Origin: Phyllobacterium sp. OV277
GTDB lineage: Bacteria > Pseudomonadota > Alphaproteobacteria > Rhizobiales > Rhizobiaceae
Assembly: GCF_900104355.1 (NCBI RefSeq)
Contig: NZ_FNIY01000002.1
Coordinates: 558,001 to 622,000, forward strand
Direction of reading: 5' to 3'
DNA length: 64,000 bases
A program made the translations under genes and the position numbers. The notes beneath the pieces are model-generated. The model ran no database searches and was not told the origin of the DNA. It saw nothing but the letters and a program-made list of their open reading frames with translations. This document shows, piece by piece, positions 1 to 8,793 of this stretch; the first letter of the stretch is position 1; every line of letters begins with the position of its first letter.

Positions 1-70
1 ATCCTTCCACGGTTTTATGCACTTATGAAATACAAAATGCCTGATCATCCCCTCTTGAAGGTGTGTTGCG

Positions 71-200
71 CGTGGTTCGTGGTTCGAGGTTCGACAAGCT
101 CACCATGAGGGAGAGGGTGGATGCAAGGGAGTCAAGTTCTGCAGAATTGTCGATGTGCATTGCAATCCTCACCCTCCCTCATGGTGAGCTTGTCGAAGGG
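71..200. repeat. REP-doublet element, copy A
   Basis: The left arm reads GGTTCGACAAGCTCACCATG and continues AGGGAGAG. The right arm, from about 173, is its reverse complement, ending CATGGTGAGCTTGTCGAA. The spacer is about 55 bases. Left of the core are imperfect copies of the heptamer TGGTTCG. Copies B, C and D in this window share the core. Confidence 0.8.
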
Positions 201-430
201 CGCAACAATGGTTTTTGCAGCCAACCAGATTATGCTTCCCCGTTGCCACACCCGCTTTCGCGTCTGGCCATTGGAAAAGTGGGAAAGACGGGCGGTCCAT
301 CGGGAGCGCTGAAGTCTTTGGTTGGTGTTGCGGTGAGTATGCTCCCCGGAGCTTTTCTTATTGGCTAAATAGAACGTGTTCCATTTAATCAGAAAAGCAC
401 CTGGACCACCCGCCCCGGCGATTTGTGTTC

Positions 431-578
431 CCGCTCTTCACCGGTTTCCTGGCTGTCAGGCTCAGTACCGGCATAAGAGCGGACCTCTCCAGCTTGCGAG
501 ACTACCACCCGCAAACAGAAGCGCCGGTCCTTTCCTGACTTCGAATAGTTTCCGGAAGCATTCCCGCCGGAAAGGACC
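431..578. other. Two strong hairpins, candidate structured RNA
   Basis: Hairpin 1 (431-482) pairs CCGCTCTT with AAGAGCGG, then CCGGT with ACCGG, then an inner CCTG with CAGG. Hairpin 2 (526-578) is a perfect 10-bp stem, GGTCCTTTCC with GGAAAGGACC. Neither arm belongs to the REP or C-rich repeat families nearby. The strand cannot be decided. No match to tmRNA, RNase P, SRP or 6S RNA was recognised from memory. It could be a structured RNA or an old mobile-element remnant. Confidence 0.3.
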
Positions 579-669
579 CCATCAGAATAAGCGAGGTTGG
601 AGAAACGTGGATAAGTTGGTGGTGATTTTTTTGAGAATGGTGGTTTGGGTGGCGTTCACAGTGGTGCTC

Positions 670-827
670 ACCCCCCTCTGTCCTGTCGGACATCTCCCCC
701 ACAAGGGGGGAGATCAGCTGTCACTACTGCCTTTGCACAATCGAAAACGTTTCAAATTGTGCAAAGGCGTCGATGTGAATGTGATCTCCTCCTTGTGGGG
801 GAGATGTCCGACAGGACAGAGGGGGGT
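670..827. repeat. Long inverted repeat with nested inner palindrome
   Basis: The arms at about 670-715 and 783-827 are reverse complements with one small indel; they contain CTGTCCTGTCGGACATCTCC. Between them, CCTTTGCACAA (730-740) pairs with TTGTGCAAAGG (758-768). The transcript of either strand would fold into one very long hairpin. Similar C-rich palindromes are known to me as intergenic repeats in rhizobial genomes. Confidence 0.8.
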
Positions 828-870
828 GTTTGCATCTGCCAATGTTGCAGGTGTTGAACACAGTTTCTTG

Positions 871-1021
871 TTGCATCAAGATCGTGCATGGTTCGACAGG
901 CTCACCATGAGGGAGAGCGTTGGCCGCAACGCTAATCGCGAACGTCGCAGATCATAGCACCCTGCAACCTGCCCATCTCCCTCATGGTGAACCTGTCGAA
1001 CCATGCACGATCTTGATGCAA
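871..1021. repeat. REP-doublet element, copy B, with extended arms
   Basis: The arms are 46 bases each (871-916 and 976-1021) and differ at one position. Besides the REP core, a flanking segment containing GCATCAAGATCGTGCATG is also mirrored, which the other copies lack. The spacer is 59 bases. A single unpaired repeat half (CTTCGACAGGCTCAGGA) follows at about 1070-1086. Confidence 0.8.
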
Positions 1022-1138
1022 ATATTTGAAAACGATACGGAAAATGCGATGCCGTACGCGATTGATCCTTCGACAGGCTCAGGAAGCGCCATGAGAGACG
1101 TATAAGCTCGTCAACAGGATGCGAGACGGTTTTGAACC

Positions 1139-1657
1139 TTAATCCCATCCCTCGAACTCGTGGTACTCCAATTCTCGCCACGTGAGGTCGCTGTCACCTG
1201 CAATCAGATCCCGTGCGGCTTCCATGATGGAGGCGCCATCATAAAGGACTTTACAATCGCAGTCTGACAGTGCGCCGTGGGTCAGCGTCGCAATGATCGC
1301 ACTGGTCAAACTTGCAAAGCGAAGTTCAAAACTGTCGGAAGCACCGGTGAAATAGAAACTGACCAGCTTGCGATAGGTTTTGAGTTTCTTCTGATCTTCC
1401 TCGCTGTGGCCATCGTCTTCATCCAGTTCGTTGTCATCAACAGAAAGCTCAAAACCGCTCACGAGATCCTTGTCTCTCATGTTCTCGAATGTAGAACTCG
1501 GCACGCGAAACCTGATTGGCAGGAAGCCTGATTGGCTCTCCAATGAAAAATCGGGAGGAAACTCACAAATCATGCCAAACTTGTTCAGTTCCTCGAGAAT
1601 CGCTGGAATAAGATCGTCAGAAATTTCGTTCGTATACACATTGATATCGATACTCAT
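1139..1657 (-). CDS. Hypothetical acidic protein, 172 aa
   Basis: I do not recognise this family. The protein is small, soluble and strongly acidic, with an Asp/Glu-rich stretch near residues 74-88 (DDNELDEDDGHSEEDQKK) and a Cys pair near 132-134 (DCDCK). It has no signal peptide or membrane segment. A Shine-Dalgarno sequence (AAAGGA) lies a few bases before the ATG, which supports real translation. It sits alone between repeats and the dnaK terminator. Its size and acidity recall immunity proteins of polymorphic toxins, but no toxin gene is visible beside it, so that is only a guess. Confidence 0.65.
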   Translation of the reverse strand: MSIDINVYTNEISDDLIPAILEELNKFGMICEFPPDFSLESQSGFLPIRFRVPSSTFENMRDKDLVSGFELSVDDNELDEDDGHSEEDQKKLKTYRKLVSFYFTGASDSFELRFASLTSAIIATLTHGALSDCDCKVLYDGASIMEAARDLIAGDSDLTWRELEYHEFEGWD

Positions 1658-1871
1658 TGCGTAATCCTTTGAAAAATTTTGATAAAATAATCGGTTTCAA
1701 CCTCCGGAGCGCGAATAAGCCGGAGATCGCGATGGGAATATTGATTCCAATAGGCACTCTAAAAATCTGCACATGTTCTTCATATGTTCACACGCATTTG
1801 ACGTCAATTAGGCGAAAGTCGCACCTCGTTTTCCGCACTGCGCGCAAGCCGGAAATAAACAGGCAAACAAA

Positions 1872-1894
1872 AAGCCCGGCACAAGGCCGGGCTT
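1872..1894 (-). terminator. Rho-independent terminator after dnaK
   Basis: On the minus strand a 9-bp stem (AAGCCCGGC/GCCGGGCTT) with a 5-base loop is followed by a T-run. It lies about 25 bases beyond the dnaK stop and closes the transcript, so dnaK appears monocistronic here. Confidence 0.85.
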
Positions 1895-1917
1895 TTCATC
1901 AGATTATGTGCTGCAGA

Positions 1918-3834
1918 TTATGCAGATTTCTTCTTGCCGTTTTCGTCGATTTCTTCGAAATCGGCATCGACAACATCGTCATGTTCCTTGGCCGTGGCTG
2001 CGGTCGCCTCGCCTTCGCCTTCGGCAGCCTGTGCGGCTTCGTACATGGCCTGACCAAGTTTCATTGAAACTTCGGCCAGAGTCTGTGTTTTTGCCTTGAT
2101 GGCTTCAGCATCTTCGCCTTCGGTAGCAGTCTTCAATTCGGCCAATGCCGTTTCGATGGACTGCTTGTCCTCGGCAGAAACCTTGTCGCCATAATCCTTC
2201 AACGACTTTTCAGTCGAATGGATCAGAGCTTCGGCCTGATTCTTGGATTCGACGGCATCACGGCGCTTCTTGTCGGTTTCCGCATTGGCTTCGGCATCCT
2301 TGACCATCTTTTCGATATCGGCATCGGAAAGACCACCGGAAGCCTGAATGCGGATCTGATGTTCCTTGCCGGTGCCCTTATCCTTGGCCGAAACATTGAC
2401 GATACCGTTGGCATCGATGTCGAAACCGACTTCGATCTGCGGGATACCGCGTGGTGCCGGCGGAATGCCAACGAGATCGAACTGGCCAAGTGCCTTGTTG
2501 TCGGCAGCCATTTCGCGCTCGCCCTGGAAGACGCGGATCGTCACGGCGGACTGGTTGTCCTCTGCCGTGGAGAAGGTCTGCGACTTCTTCGTCGGGATTG
2601 TCGTGTTACGGTCAATCAGACGGGTGAACACGCCACCGAGTGTTTCAATGCCGAGGGACAGCGGTGTCACGTCGAGCAACAGAACATCCTTGACATCGCC
2701 CTGCAGAACGCCGGCCTGAATAGCTGCGCCCATGGCAACAACTTCATCAGGGTTCACGCCCTTGTGGGGTTCCTTGCCGAAGAAAGCCTTTACGACTTCC
2801 TGAATCTTCGGCATGCGGGTCATACCGCCGACGAGAACCACTTCATCGATTTCACCAGCCTTGAGGCCCGCATCCTTGAGCGCTGCCTTGCAGGGCTCGA
2901 CGGTGCGCTGAACCAGATCGTCAACCAGGCTTTCGAACTTGGCGCGCGACAGCTTCATCGTCAGGTGCTTCGGTCCGGAAGCATCAGCGGTGATGAATGG
3001 CAGGTTGATTTCGGTCTGCTGTGCCGAGGAAAGTTCGATCTTGGCCTTTTCCGCAGCTTCCTTGAGGCGCTGCAGGGCAAGCTTGTCGTTCTTCAGGTCG
3101 ATACCCTGTTCCTTCTTGAACTCGGCTGCAAAGTACTCGACCAGACGCATGTCGAAATCTTCACCGCCAAGGAACGTATCGCCATTGGTCGATTTTACTT
3201 CGAAAACGCCGTCGCCGATTTCCAGAACCGAAACGTCGAACGTGCCGCCGCCCAGATCGTATACGGCGATGGTTTTGCCTTCCTTCTTGTCCAGGCCATA
3301 GGCCAAGGCAGCAGCGGTCGGCTCGTTGATGATGCGCAGGACTTCAAGACCGGCAATCTTGCCCGCATCCTTGGTGGCCTGACGCTGGGCATCATTGAAG
3401 TAAGCAGGAACGGTGATAACAGCCTTCTCGACCTTTTCGCCCAGATAGGCTTCCGCCGTTTCCTTCATCTTCTGCAGAATCATCGCGGAAATCTGCGAAG
3501 GCGAATATTTCTGCTTGTGAACTTCTACCCATGCGTCGCCATTGTCGCCTTTGACGATTTCGTAAGGCACAAGCTTCTTGTCTTTTTCAACGGTCGGATC
3601 GTCAAAACGGCGACCGATCAGACGCTTGACCGCAAAGACAGTTCCTTCTGGATTGGTGACAGCCTGACGCTTGGCCGGCTGGCCAGCAAGGCGCTCATCA
3701 CTATCCGTAAAAGCGATGATCGAAGGTGTTGTGCGTGCACCTTCCGCATTCTCGATGACCTTCGCGCTCTTTCCGTCCATGACGGAGACGCAGGAATTGG
3801 TCGTACCCAAATCGATACCGATAACTTTAGCCAT
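1918..3834 (-). CDS. dnaK: Molecular chaperone DnaK (Hsp70)
   Basis: DnaK is the ATP-driven cytoplasmic Hsp70 that binds exposed hydrophobic segments, working with DnaJ and GrpE. The 638-aa product opens with [18 protein letters not shown] and carries the other ATPase signatures ([32 protein letters not shown]), the [11 protein letters not shown] linker region and an Ala/Glu-rich lid. The start at 3834 follows GGAGAGAAG; an ATG five codons upstream overlaps that Shine-Dalgarno and is unlikely. A sigma-32-type promoter lies about 120 bases upstream. dnaJ, often next to dnaK in relatives, is absent; a terminator and an unrelated small gene follow. Confidence 0.98.
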   Translation of the reverse strand: MAKVIGIDLGTTNSCVSVMDGKSAKVIENAEGARTTPSIIAFTDSDERLAGQPAKRQAVTNPEGTVFAVKRLIGRRFDDPTVEKDKKLVPYEIVKGDNGDAWVEVHKQKYSPSQISAMILQKMKETAEAYLGEKVEKAVITVPAYFNDAQRQATKDAGKIAGLEVLRIINEPTAAALAYGLDKKEGKTIAVYDLGGGTFDVSVLEIGDGVFEVKSTNGDTFLGGEDFDMRLVEYFAAEFKKEQGIDLKNDKLALQRLKEAAEKAKIELSSAQQTEINLPFITADASGPKHLTMKLSRAKFESLVDDLVQRTVEPCKAALKDAGLKAGEIDEVVLVGGMTRMPKIQEVVKAFFGKEPHKGVNPDEVVAMGAAIQAGVLQGDVKDVLLLDVTPLSLGIETLGGVFTRLIDRNTTIPTKKSQTFSTAEDNQSAVTIRVFQGEREMAADNKALGQFDLVGIPPAPRGIPQIEVGFDIDANGIVNVSAKDKGTGKEHQIRIQASGGLSDADIEKMVKDAEANAETDKKRRDAVESKNQAEALIHSTEKSLKDYGDKVSAEDKQSIETALAELKTATEGEDAEAIKAKTQTLAEVSMKLGQAMYEAAQAAEGEGEATAATAKEHDDVVDADFEEIDENGKKKSA

Positions 3835-3954
3835 TATACTTCTCTCCATTCAGCAGGCTGCCGGGACCTCTGCCGAGCATTCCATTCAGCAGCCCCTAGG
3901 GGGGTTAAACAATGCAAGACGACTACGGCGAGCCATACTTACGTGTTGTTGGCT

Positions 3955-3983
3955 ATATAAGAAGGCTGAAATTACCATGCAAG
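3955..3983 (-). promoter_or_regulatory. Sigma-32 (RpoH) promoter of dnaK
   Basis: Read on the minus strand, CTTG (3983-3980) is followed after exactly 18 bases by CTTATAT (3961-3955). The alphaproteobacterial RpoH consensus is CTTG, 17-18 bases, then CYTATNT, so the match is complete. It faces dnaK, about 120 bases before its start codon. Confidence 0.8.
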
Positions 3984-4060
3984 TCAGAAGCTGCGGCATT
4001 TACACGCCTAATTGCCTTAAAAGACTCGGCAAACCGGCTTTTTAGCGCCATATATCGCCT

Positions 4061-5221
4061 ATGACCGATGATACCCTTCACTTCAACCTTCCCGAACACC
4101 GGCGCAGCCAGTTGATCAATACACTGCACACATGGCTGCTTCTCGCCGGAAGTCTGGCATTGCTCGTTGTCTGCGCTTTTACGCTGGCGGGTCCTGCAGG
4201 CATTATCTACGCCTTTGTTTTCGGCGCAATAAGCCTTGTCGCCATCAGGCGCATTAGTCCTCAAATGGTGCTGAAAATGTATAAAGCAAGGGCGGTTACG
4301 CGGGCCGAGTTCCCGCAAGGTCTTGCCATTGTGGAAGAATTGTCCCGCCGCGCCGGTTTGCCTGATGTCCCCGAACTGCATGTCATACCGTCAAGGATGA
4401 TGAATGCCTTTGCGGTCGGGCGGAAAGACAATTCCGTGGTTGCCGTCACTGATCAACTGATTCGGGTGCTGACCGCTCGGGAACTTACCGGCGTGCTGGC
4501 CCATGAAATCAGTCATATCCGCAATGAAGACCTCAAGGTCATGGCGCTTGCCGATACGGTCTCGCGCTTTACCTCGCTGATGTCGACAATCGGCATCGTA
4601 TCGCTGCTGTTCAATATCACTTTTCTGGCAAGCGGCGCGCACGCACAAATTCCCTGGCTTGGCGTGCTGATTCTGCTTGTCGCCCCCACGGTTGGCGGCC
4701 TTTTGCAGATGGCATTGTCGCGCACCCGCGAATTTGATGCGGATCTTGGCGCCGCACTTCTAACCGGAGATCCCGATGGGCTGGCACAGGCGCTGGTGAA
4801 ACTGGAAAAAGCCCAGGGCAAACTCTGGGAAAATCTCATCCTGCCGGGCGGGCGCATTCCCGATCCGTCAATCCTGCGCACGCACCCACTGACAGACACC
4901 CGCGTGGAGAGGCTGAAGGCGTTGAAAGATGCATCAGGTGTTGTCGCGCGCGGCGAGGCGCTGCCTGACGATATTCTGCTGACGCTTGCCGTCAAGCCGC
5001 AGGACCGTATCCGCACCCGCCCTTCGCCTGTGCCGCAGATCAGCGGTCAGCACGGGCGCTGGAATTCCAGCAATCTGGAAATCCTGTCGCTACTCAACAC
5101 CCAGTCCGGCAAGCCGGTGGTATCGGGCCCCGAAGCGGAATGCGAAGCTTGCCCCAGAAGTCTCAATACACCGGATGCCAACCCGCGCGTGCATGTGGCG
5201 CGAGGCGGCGTCTATTGGTAA
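4061..5221 (+). CDS. M48 family membrane zinc protease, HtpX-like
   Basis: This is a membrane-anchored M48 metalloprotease, 386 aa. Two hydrophobic segments lie at about 25-45 and 47-63, followed by the zinc motif HEISH at 148-152. More hydrophobic stretches follow near 170-210, and the third zinc ligand is probably in REFDAD. HtpX proteases degrade misfolded membrane proteins and are heat-inducible in other bacteria. Divergence from dnaK fits a quality-control role, but I found no sigma-32 site facing this gene. The C-terminal 100 residues, ending in a Cys-containing segment (CEACPRS), go beyond the HtpX core. The Shine-Dalgarno is weak. Confidence 0.85.
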   Translation: MTDDTLHFNLPEHRRSQLINTLHTWLLLAGSLALLVVCAFTLAGPAGIIYAFVFGAISLVAIRRISPQMVLKMYKARAVTRAEFPQGLAIVEELSRRAGLPDVPELHVIPSRMMNAFAVGRKDNSVVAVTDQLIRVLTARELTGVLAHEISHIRNEDLKVMALADTVSRFTSLMSTIGIVSLLFNITFLASGAHAQIPWLGVLILLVAPTVGGLLQMALSRTREFDADLGAALLTGDPDGLAQALVKLEKAQGKLWENLILPGGRIPDPSILRTHPLTDTRVERLKALKDASGVVARGEALPDDILLTLAVKPQDRIRTRPSPVPQISGQHGRWNSSNLEILSLLNTQSGKPVVSGPEAECEACPRSLNTPDANPRVHVARGGVYW

Positions 5222-5234
5222 CAGCCTCCCGGCT

Positions 5235-5735
5235 TCAGCAGTCGAAACCGTAATTATTGCGATAGAAGTCGGCTTCTTCTTTCGTCATCTTTTTGAAGAG
5301 TACACAGACCGTGTAGCTACCAATCTGACGACCGTTTTTGGTGTATCCCCAGTCGGATATGTCATTGCGGGTAAATTTGAGATTCTGGCCGGCCGTTACA
5401 TTGGTAACGACCTCCGGCTCGTTGGCCAGGGTGCCCTCAAACCCATCCTTGGTTGTGTGAAATGGCGTAACCCAGAAATGCTCCACTTTAGCTCCATCGT
5501 GGACCATGACCTTGAGTTTGTACCCGTTCGTTCCTTTTGGCGGTGTCTTTGACAGCACAATGAATTTATCAAGGCCTTTGCGTGCCTGCTCTATCGCCGC
5601 GTTCATATCCGGGTCTGCATTGTCAACGGAAATGACTTTGTCGTTGCTTTGCGCATAGGCTGGAAGGGCCGCGACCCACAGGGTAACAGCCAATATCGTG
5701 CAGGCGATACGCTTGAGGGAATGATGACCAATCAT
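5235..5735 (-). CDS. DUF2314 periplasmic protein
   Basis: The product is about 166 aa with an N-terminal signal peptide ending ALPAYA before QSND. The mature part matches what I know of DUF2314 proteins (the YegJ type): a segment like [20 protein letters not shown], then a beta-rich part including HFWVTPF. The function of the family is unknown. The start MIGHHSL at 5735 gives a clean signal peptide; the ATG at 5750 would add five residues. Its start overlaps the end of the oxidoreductase gene by four bases, so the two are probably co-transcribed. Confidence 0.75.
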   Translation of the reverse strand: MIGHHSLKRIACTILAVTLWVAALPAYAQSNDKVISVDNADPDMNAAIEQARKGLDKFIVLSKTPPKGTNGYKLKVMVHDGAKVEHFWVTPFHTTKDGFEGTLANEPEVVTNVTAGQNLKFTRNDISDWGYTKNGRQIGSYTVCVLFKKMTKEEADFYRNNYGFDC

Positions 5736-6721
5736 GCTACGGCCTCCCAATCACCGGTTTCCCCGGCGCGATAGATTGCATCGATCAGCTTCTGGTTGAG
5801 AACTGAACTCTCAAGCGAAAACACGCCAGCATCTTCGCCCTTTGCCGCACGGGCAAACGCCTCGATCTGCAGGCGATAATGGTTCACATCGCCGAAAGTC
5901 CATTCGGTGGCACCAGTGTGGTTCTGATTGTGCAGGGTGATTCGGGCGTGATCATATTTGCCCGTGTTGAACGGTCCATGCACCTCGATAAACCCTTCAT
6001 CGCCATGGAAAACCATCAGTTGGCGCGCGGCGAGCTGGGTGGCGATATAGAAAGACAGTTCGAAACCGTTGAAATCGGCACGCACGCTGGCATAGCAGTC
6101 GGTGCCGAAATCCGCATCGCGTTCCACATTGGCCGAAACCCTGCCCGGCTCCTTGCCGGTCACGAAGCGGGTGACCACAGTCGGATAAACCCCGATATCC
6201 GGCAGGGCACCGCCGCCAAGCGACAGCTGATTGCGCATATTGCCGGCATCCTTGTTGAAATAAGTGAAAGCACCCTGAACCTGACGCAGGCGGCCGATGG
6301 CACCTTCGGCGATAAGATCGCGCACTTTCAGCCATTGTGGATGGTAGGTCACCATGAAAGCCTCGGCAATCAGCACGCCATGGGTATCACGCGCGCGTTG
6401 CAGAGCCGCAATTTCACCCGAATGCAGCGAGATCGGCTTTTCGCAGAGAACATGCTTGCCAGCTTCCGCCGCTTTCACCGACCATTCCACATGCTGGGAC
6501 GTCGGGAGCGGGATATAGACCCCATCAATATCGGGCGAAGCGAGCATGGCTTCGTAGGAACCAAAGGCGTGCGGTGCACCGAATCGCTCAGCCACGGCCT
6601 GCGCCTTCAAAAGATCGCGGCTGGCGACACCTGAGAGGATCGAGTTCTCCGCATCGCATATGGCTGGAATAACAGCCGTAACCCCGATTTTTGCTGTCGA
6701 CAGAATACCCCAACGGAACAT
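5732..6721 (-). CDS. Gfo/Idh/MocA family NAD(P)-dependent oxidoreductase
   Basis: This 329-aa cytoplasmic enzyme has an N-terminal Rossmann fold ([18 protein letters not shown]) and the family motif with the conserved Lys, [11 protein letters not shown]. The C-terminal half is the alpha/beta substrate domain. Members oxidise or reduce sugars, inositols and related polyols; the substrate here cannot be read from sequence. The start at 6721 (MFRWGIL) follows GAGGAGAGAAG. It is followed directly by the DUF2314 gene. Confidence 0.9.
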   Translation of the reverse strand: MFRWGILSTAKIGVTAVIPAICDAENSILSGVASRDLLKAQAVAERFGAPHAFGSYEAMLASPDIDGVYIPLPTSQHVEWSVKAAEAGKHVLCEKPISLHSGEIAALQRARDTHGVLIAEAFMVTYHPQWLKVRDLIAEGAIGRLRQVQGAFTYFNKDAGNMRNQLSLGGGALPDIGVYPTVVTRFVTGKEPGRVSANVERDADFGTDCYASVRADFNGFELSFYIATQLAARQLMVFHGDEGFIEVHGPFNTGKYDHARITLHNQNHTGATEWTFGDVNHYRLQIEAFARAAKGEDAGVFSLESSVLNQKLIDAIYRAGETGDWEAVA

Positions 6722-6790
6722 GATGACTTCTCTCCTCTTCGTCGGGTGGCAACCTAGACAAGGCAAGACGGAATGGAAAGAAGCGCAGGC

Positions 6791-7675
6791 TCAGACTTTG
6801 AAGAAATCGATAAAAGCGCGCAAGGCGGGCCGCATCTGGCGGCGGCTGGGGTAATAGAGATAGACCCCGGGGAATGGCGCGCACCAGTCATCAAGCACGC
6901 GCTGCAACCGACCATCGGTAATGGCTTCGGGTGCCATATATTCCAGCAGGAAAGCCACGCCCGCTCCATCAAGCGCTGCCTGAATGACCAGATGGTCATC
7001 GCCGAGAATCAATGGCCCGCCCATTTCCATGACGATTTCCTCGCCATCCTTCTCGAACTCCCAGCGATAAATCTGTCCGCTGGCAAAACGGCGGCGGATA
7101 CACTGATGATTGGCAAGATCGTGCGGATGCAGCGGAATTGGGCATTTTTCGAAATAGTCTGGCGAAGCGACGATGCTGGCCTTGATCGGATCACTCATCC
7201 GCACGGCGATCATGTCCGGTTCCAGACTTTCGCCGAGCCGCATGCCCGCATCGACGCCTGCGGCAACAATATCGTTGAACGGCTCCTCTACGCGCACTTC
7301 CAGAGTTACCCCCGGATAGGCCGCAGCGAATGCGGCCAGGCGTGAGGCCAGCAGCCAATGGGCGGCAAAGGGTGGCACACTTAAGCGCAAAGTTCCGGCT
7401 ATGCGGTTGTTGGCTTCCTTGGCTGCGTCGAGCGCTAGATCGATTTCGGCCAGTGCCGGGCGAAGCCGCCGCAAAAGCAGCGCGCCTTCCTCCGTCACTT
7501 TAACACTGCGTGTGGTTCGCGCCAGAAGCCTGACGCCGAGATTCTGCTCCAGCATTGAGATTGCATGACTGACTGCTGATGGTGCGATGCCAAGCTCTTT
7601 GGCCGCGCCACGAAAGCCACCGCAGGCGGCAACGGTGGCGAAGACAGCGAGTTGAGGCAGATGAGAGCGATCCAT
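6791..7675 (-). CDS. LysR family transcriptional regulator
   Basis: This 294-aa DNA-binding regulator has an N-terminal winged helix-turn-helix (LPQLAVFATVAACGGFRGAA through ISMLEQNLGVRLL) and a periplasmic-binding-like effector domain. The start at 7675 (MDRSHLP) places the helix-turn-helix at the usual distance from the N terminus; the longer frame to 7726 adds residues unlike the family. It is divergent from the aldo/keto reductase at 7774, sharing a 98-base intergenic region, and by the usual LysR logic probably controls it. Confidence 0.92.
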   Translation of the reverse strand: MDRSHLPQLAVFATVAACGGFRGAAKELGIAPSAVSHAISMLEQNLGVRLLARTTRSVKVTEEGALLLRRLRPALAEIDLALDAAKEANNRIAGTLRLSVPPFAAHWLLASRLAAFAAAYPGVTLEVRVEEPFNDIVAAGVDAGMRLGESLEPDMIAVRMSDPIKASIVASPDYFEKCPIPLHPHDLANHQCIRRRFASGQIYRWEFEKDGEEIVMEMGGPLILGDDHLVIQAALDGAGVAFLLEYMAPEAITDGRLQRVLDDWCAPFPGVYLYYPSRRQMRPALRAFIDFFKV

Positions 7676-7773
7676 TGATCTATTATATAGAACAAGCTGT
7701 AAAAACTTAAGGGAATTATCGAACACTGATCCGCAGCCTAAGTTGCCTCCACCACATCAAAAGGAGATCAGTG

Positions 7774-8769
7774 ATGGAAAAGCGCAAACTCGGAACGGAA
7801 CTTAGCGTATCAGCAGTTGGCCTTGGTTGCATGGGCATGACCTTTGCCTATGGCGGACAGGATGAGGCCGATGCGATCCGCACGCTGCACCGCGCAGTGG
7901 ATCTCGGTGTGACCTTTTTCGACACAGCCGAAGTCTATGGTCCCTTCGACAATGAAATCCTTGTCGGTAAGGCTTTGAAGGGCCGTCGCGACGAGGTCGT
8001 GATCGCCACCAAATTCGGTTTCAAGATTTCGGATGAAGGGGTTGGCCTATCACGCATGATCGGCGTCAACAGCCATCCGGAACATCTCAAAGCGGTGGCT
8101 GAGGCATCACTCGGACGGCTTGGCATTGAACAGATTGACCTGTTCTACCAGCACCGTGTTGATCCGACTGTGCCGATCGAGGACACGGTTGGCGCTATGG
8201 CGGAGCTGGTACAACAGGGCAAGGTGAAAGCCCTTGGTCTGTCCGAGGCCAGTGCCGCCACGATCCGCCGCGCCCACAAGGTGCATCCGATTGCCGCCGT
8301 CCAGAGCGAATACTCCCTATGGAGCCGCGAACCCGAGGATGAAGTGCTTGCCGTCTGCCGTGAGCTTGGCATCGGCTTTGTCCCCTATAGCCCGCTGGGT
8401 CGTGGACTTCTTACCGGCACGATCAACAAGCCGGATGAGCTGGGTGCCGATGATTGGCGCAAGACCTTGCCGCGCTTCCAGGCTGAAAACATGGATGCCA
8501 ATGCGGCCCTGATCGCCACACTGCGGGGATTGGCCGAGGACAAGGGCATCACACCGGCACAACTCGCCCTTGCCTGGGTGCTGCATCAGGGTGACTTCAT
8601 TGTGCCAATCCCCGGTGCCCGCAAGATCAAGCATCTGGAAGAGAATGCGGCGGCGGCCAATATTTCCCTCTCGCCAGCTGACTTGAAAAAGATTGGTGAT
8701 GCATTGTCACCGACGCAGGTTGCCGGCAATCGTTATACTGACGCCGCCCTTGCTCTCGTGAACGGCTGA
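7774..8769 (+). CDS. Aldo/keto reductase
   Basis: This NADPH-dependent reductase of 331 aa follows the AKR barrel pattern. The catalytic residues are visible: Asp and Tyr in FFDTAEVYGP, Lys in VIATKFGF and His in LFYQHRVD. The phosphate-binding motif IPGARKIKHLEENAAA lies near the C terminus. It resembles the AKR11/13-type soluble reductases of carbonyls. AAGGAG precedes the ATG at 7774; an in-frame GTG sits one codon upstream. The divergent LysR gene is its likely regulator. Confidence 0.93.
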   Translation: MEKRKLGTELSVSAVGLGCMGMTFAYGGQDEADAIRTLHRAVDLGVTFFDTAEVYGPFDNEILVGKALKGRRDEVVIATKFGFKISDEGVGLSRMIGVNSHPEHLKAVAEASLGRLGIEQIDLFYQHRVDPTVPIEDTVGAMAELVQQGKVKALGLSEASAATIRRAHKVHPIAAVQSEYSLWSREPEDEVLAVCRELGIGFVPYSPLGRGLLTGTINKPDELGADDWRKTLPRFQAENMDANAALIATLRGLAEDKGITPAQLALAWVLHQGDFIVPIPGARKIKHLEENAAAANISLSPADLKKIGDALSPTQVAGNRYTDAALALVNG

Positions 8770-8793
8770 TATGAACAATGGGACGCTGTATGC

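Larger units (their letters stand above)
1..1138. other. Gene-free, repeat-rich stretch
   Basis: No open frame here has a recognisable domain; the short frames that exist run through inverted repeats. The stretch contains two REP-doublets, one long inverted repeat ending in a C-rich arm, one pair of strong hairpins and a lone repeat half near 1068-1085. It lies downstream of the 172-aa orphan gene and of dnaK, where many alphaproteobacteria carry dnaJ. I see nothing protein-coding that I can support. Confidence 0.6.

Noticed and set aside
63-957. Several 60-190 codon frames in the first kilobase
   Set aside because: They run through inverted repeats, contain translated repeat sequence and lack Shine-Dalgarno sites and domains.
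3896-3930. A second CTTG followed by a C-rich segment before dnaK, read as a sigma-32 site
   Set aside because: The distance to a possible -10 does not match 17-18 bases; the site at 3955-3983 fits exactly.
2218-3960. 580-codon open frame on the plus strand opposite dnaK
   Set aside because: It is antisense to the highly conserved dnaK, has no domain and no Shine-Dalgarno. It reflects codon bias.
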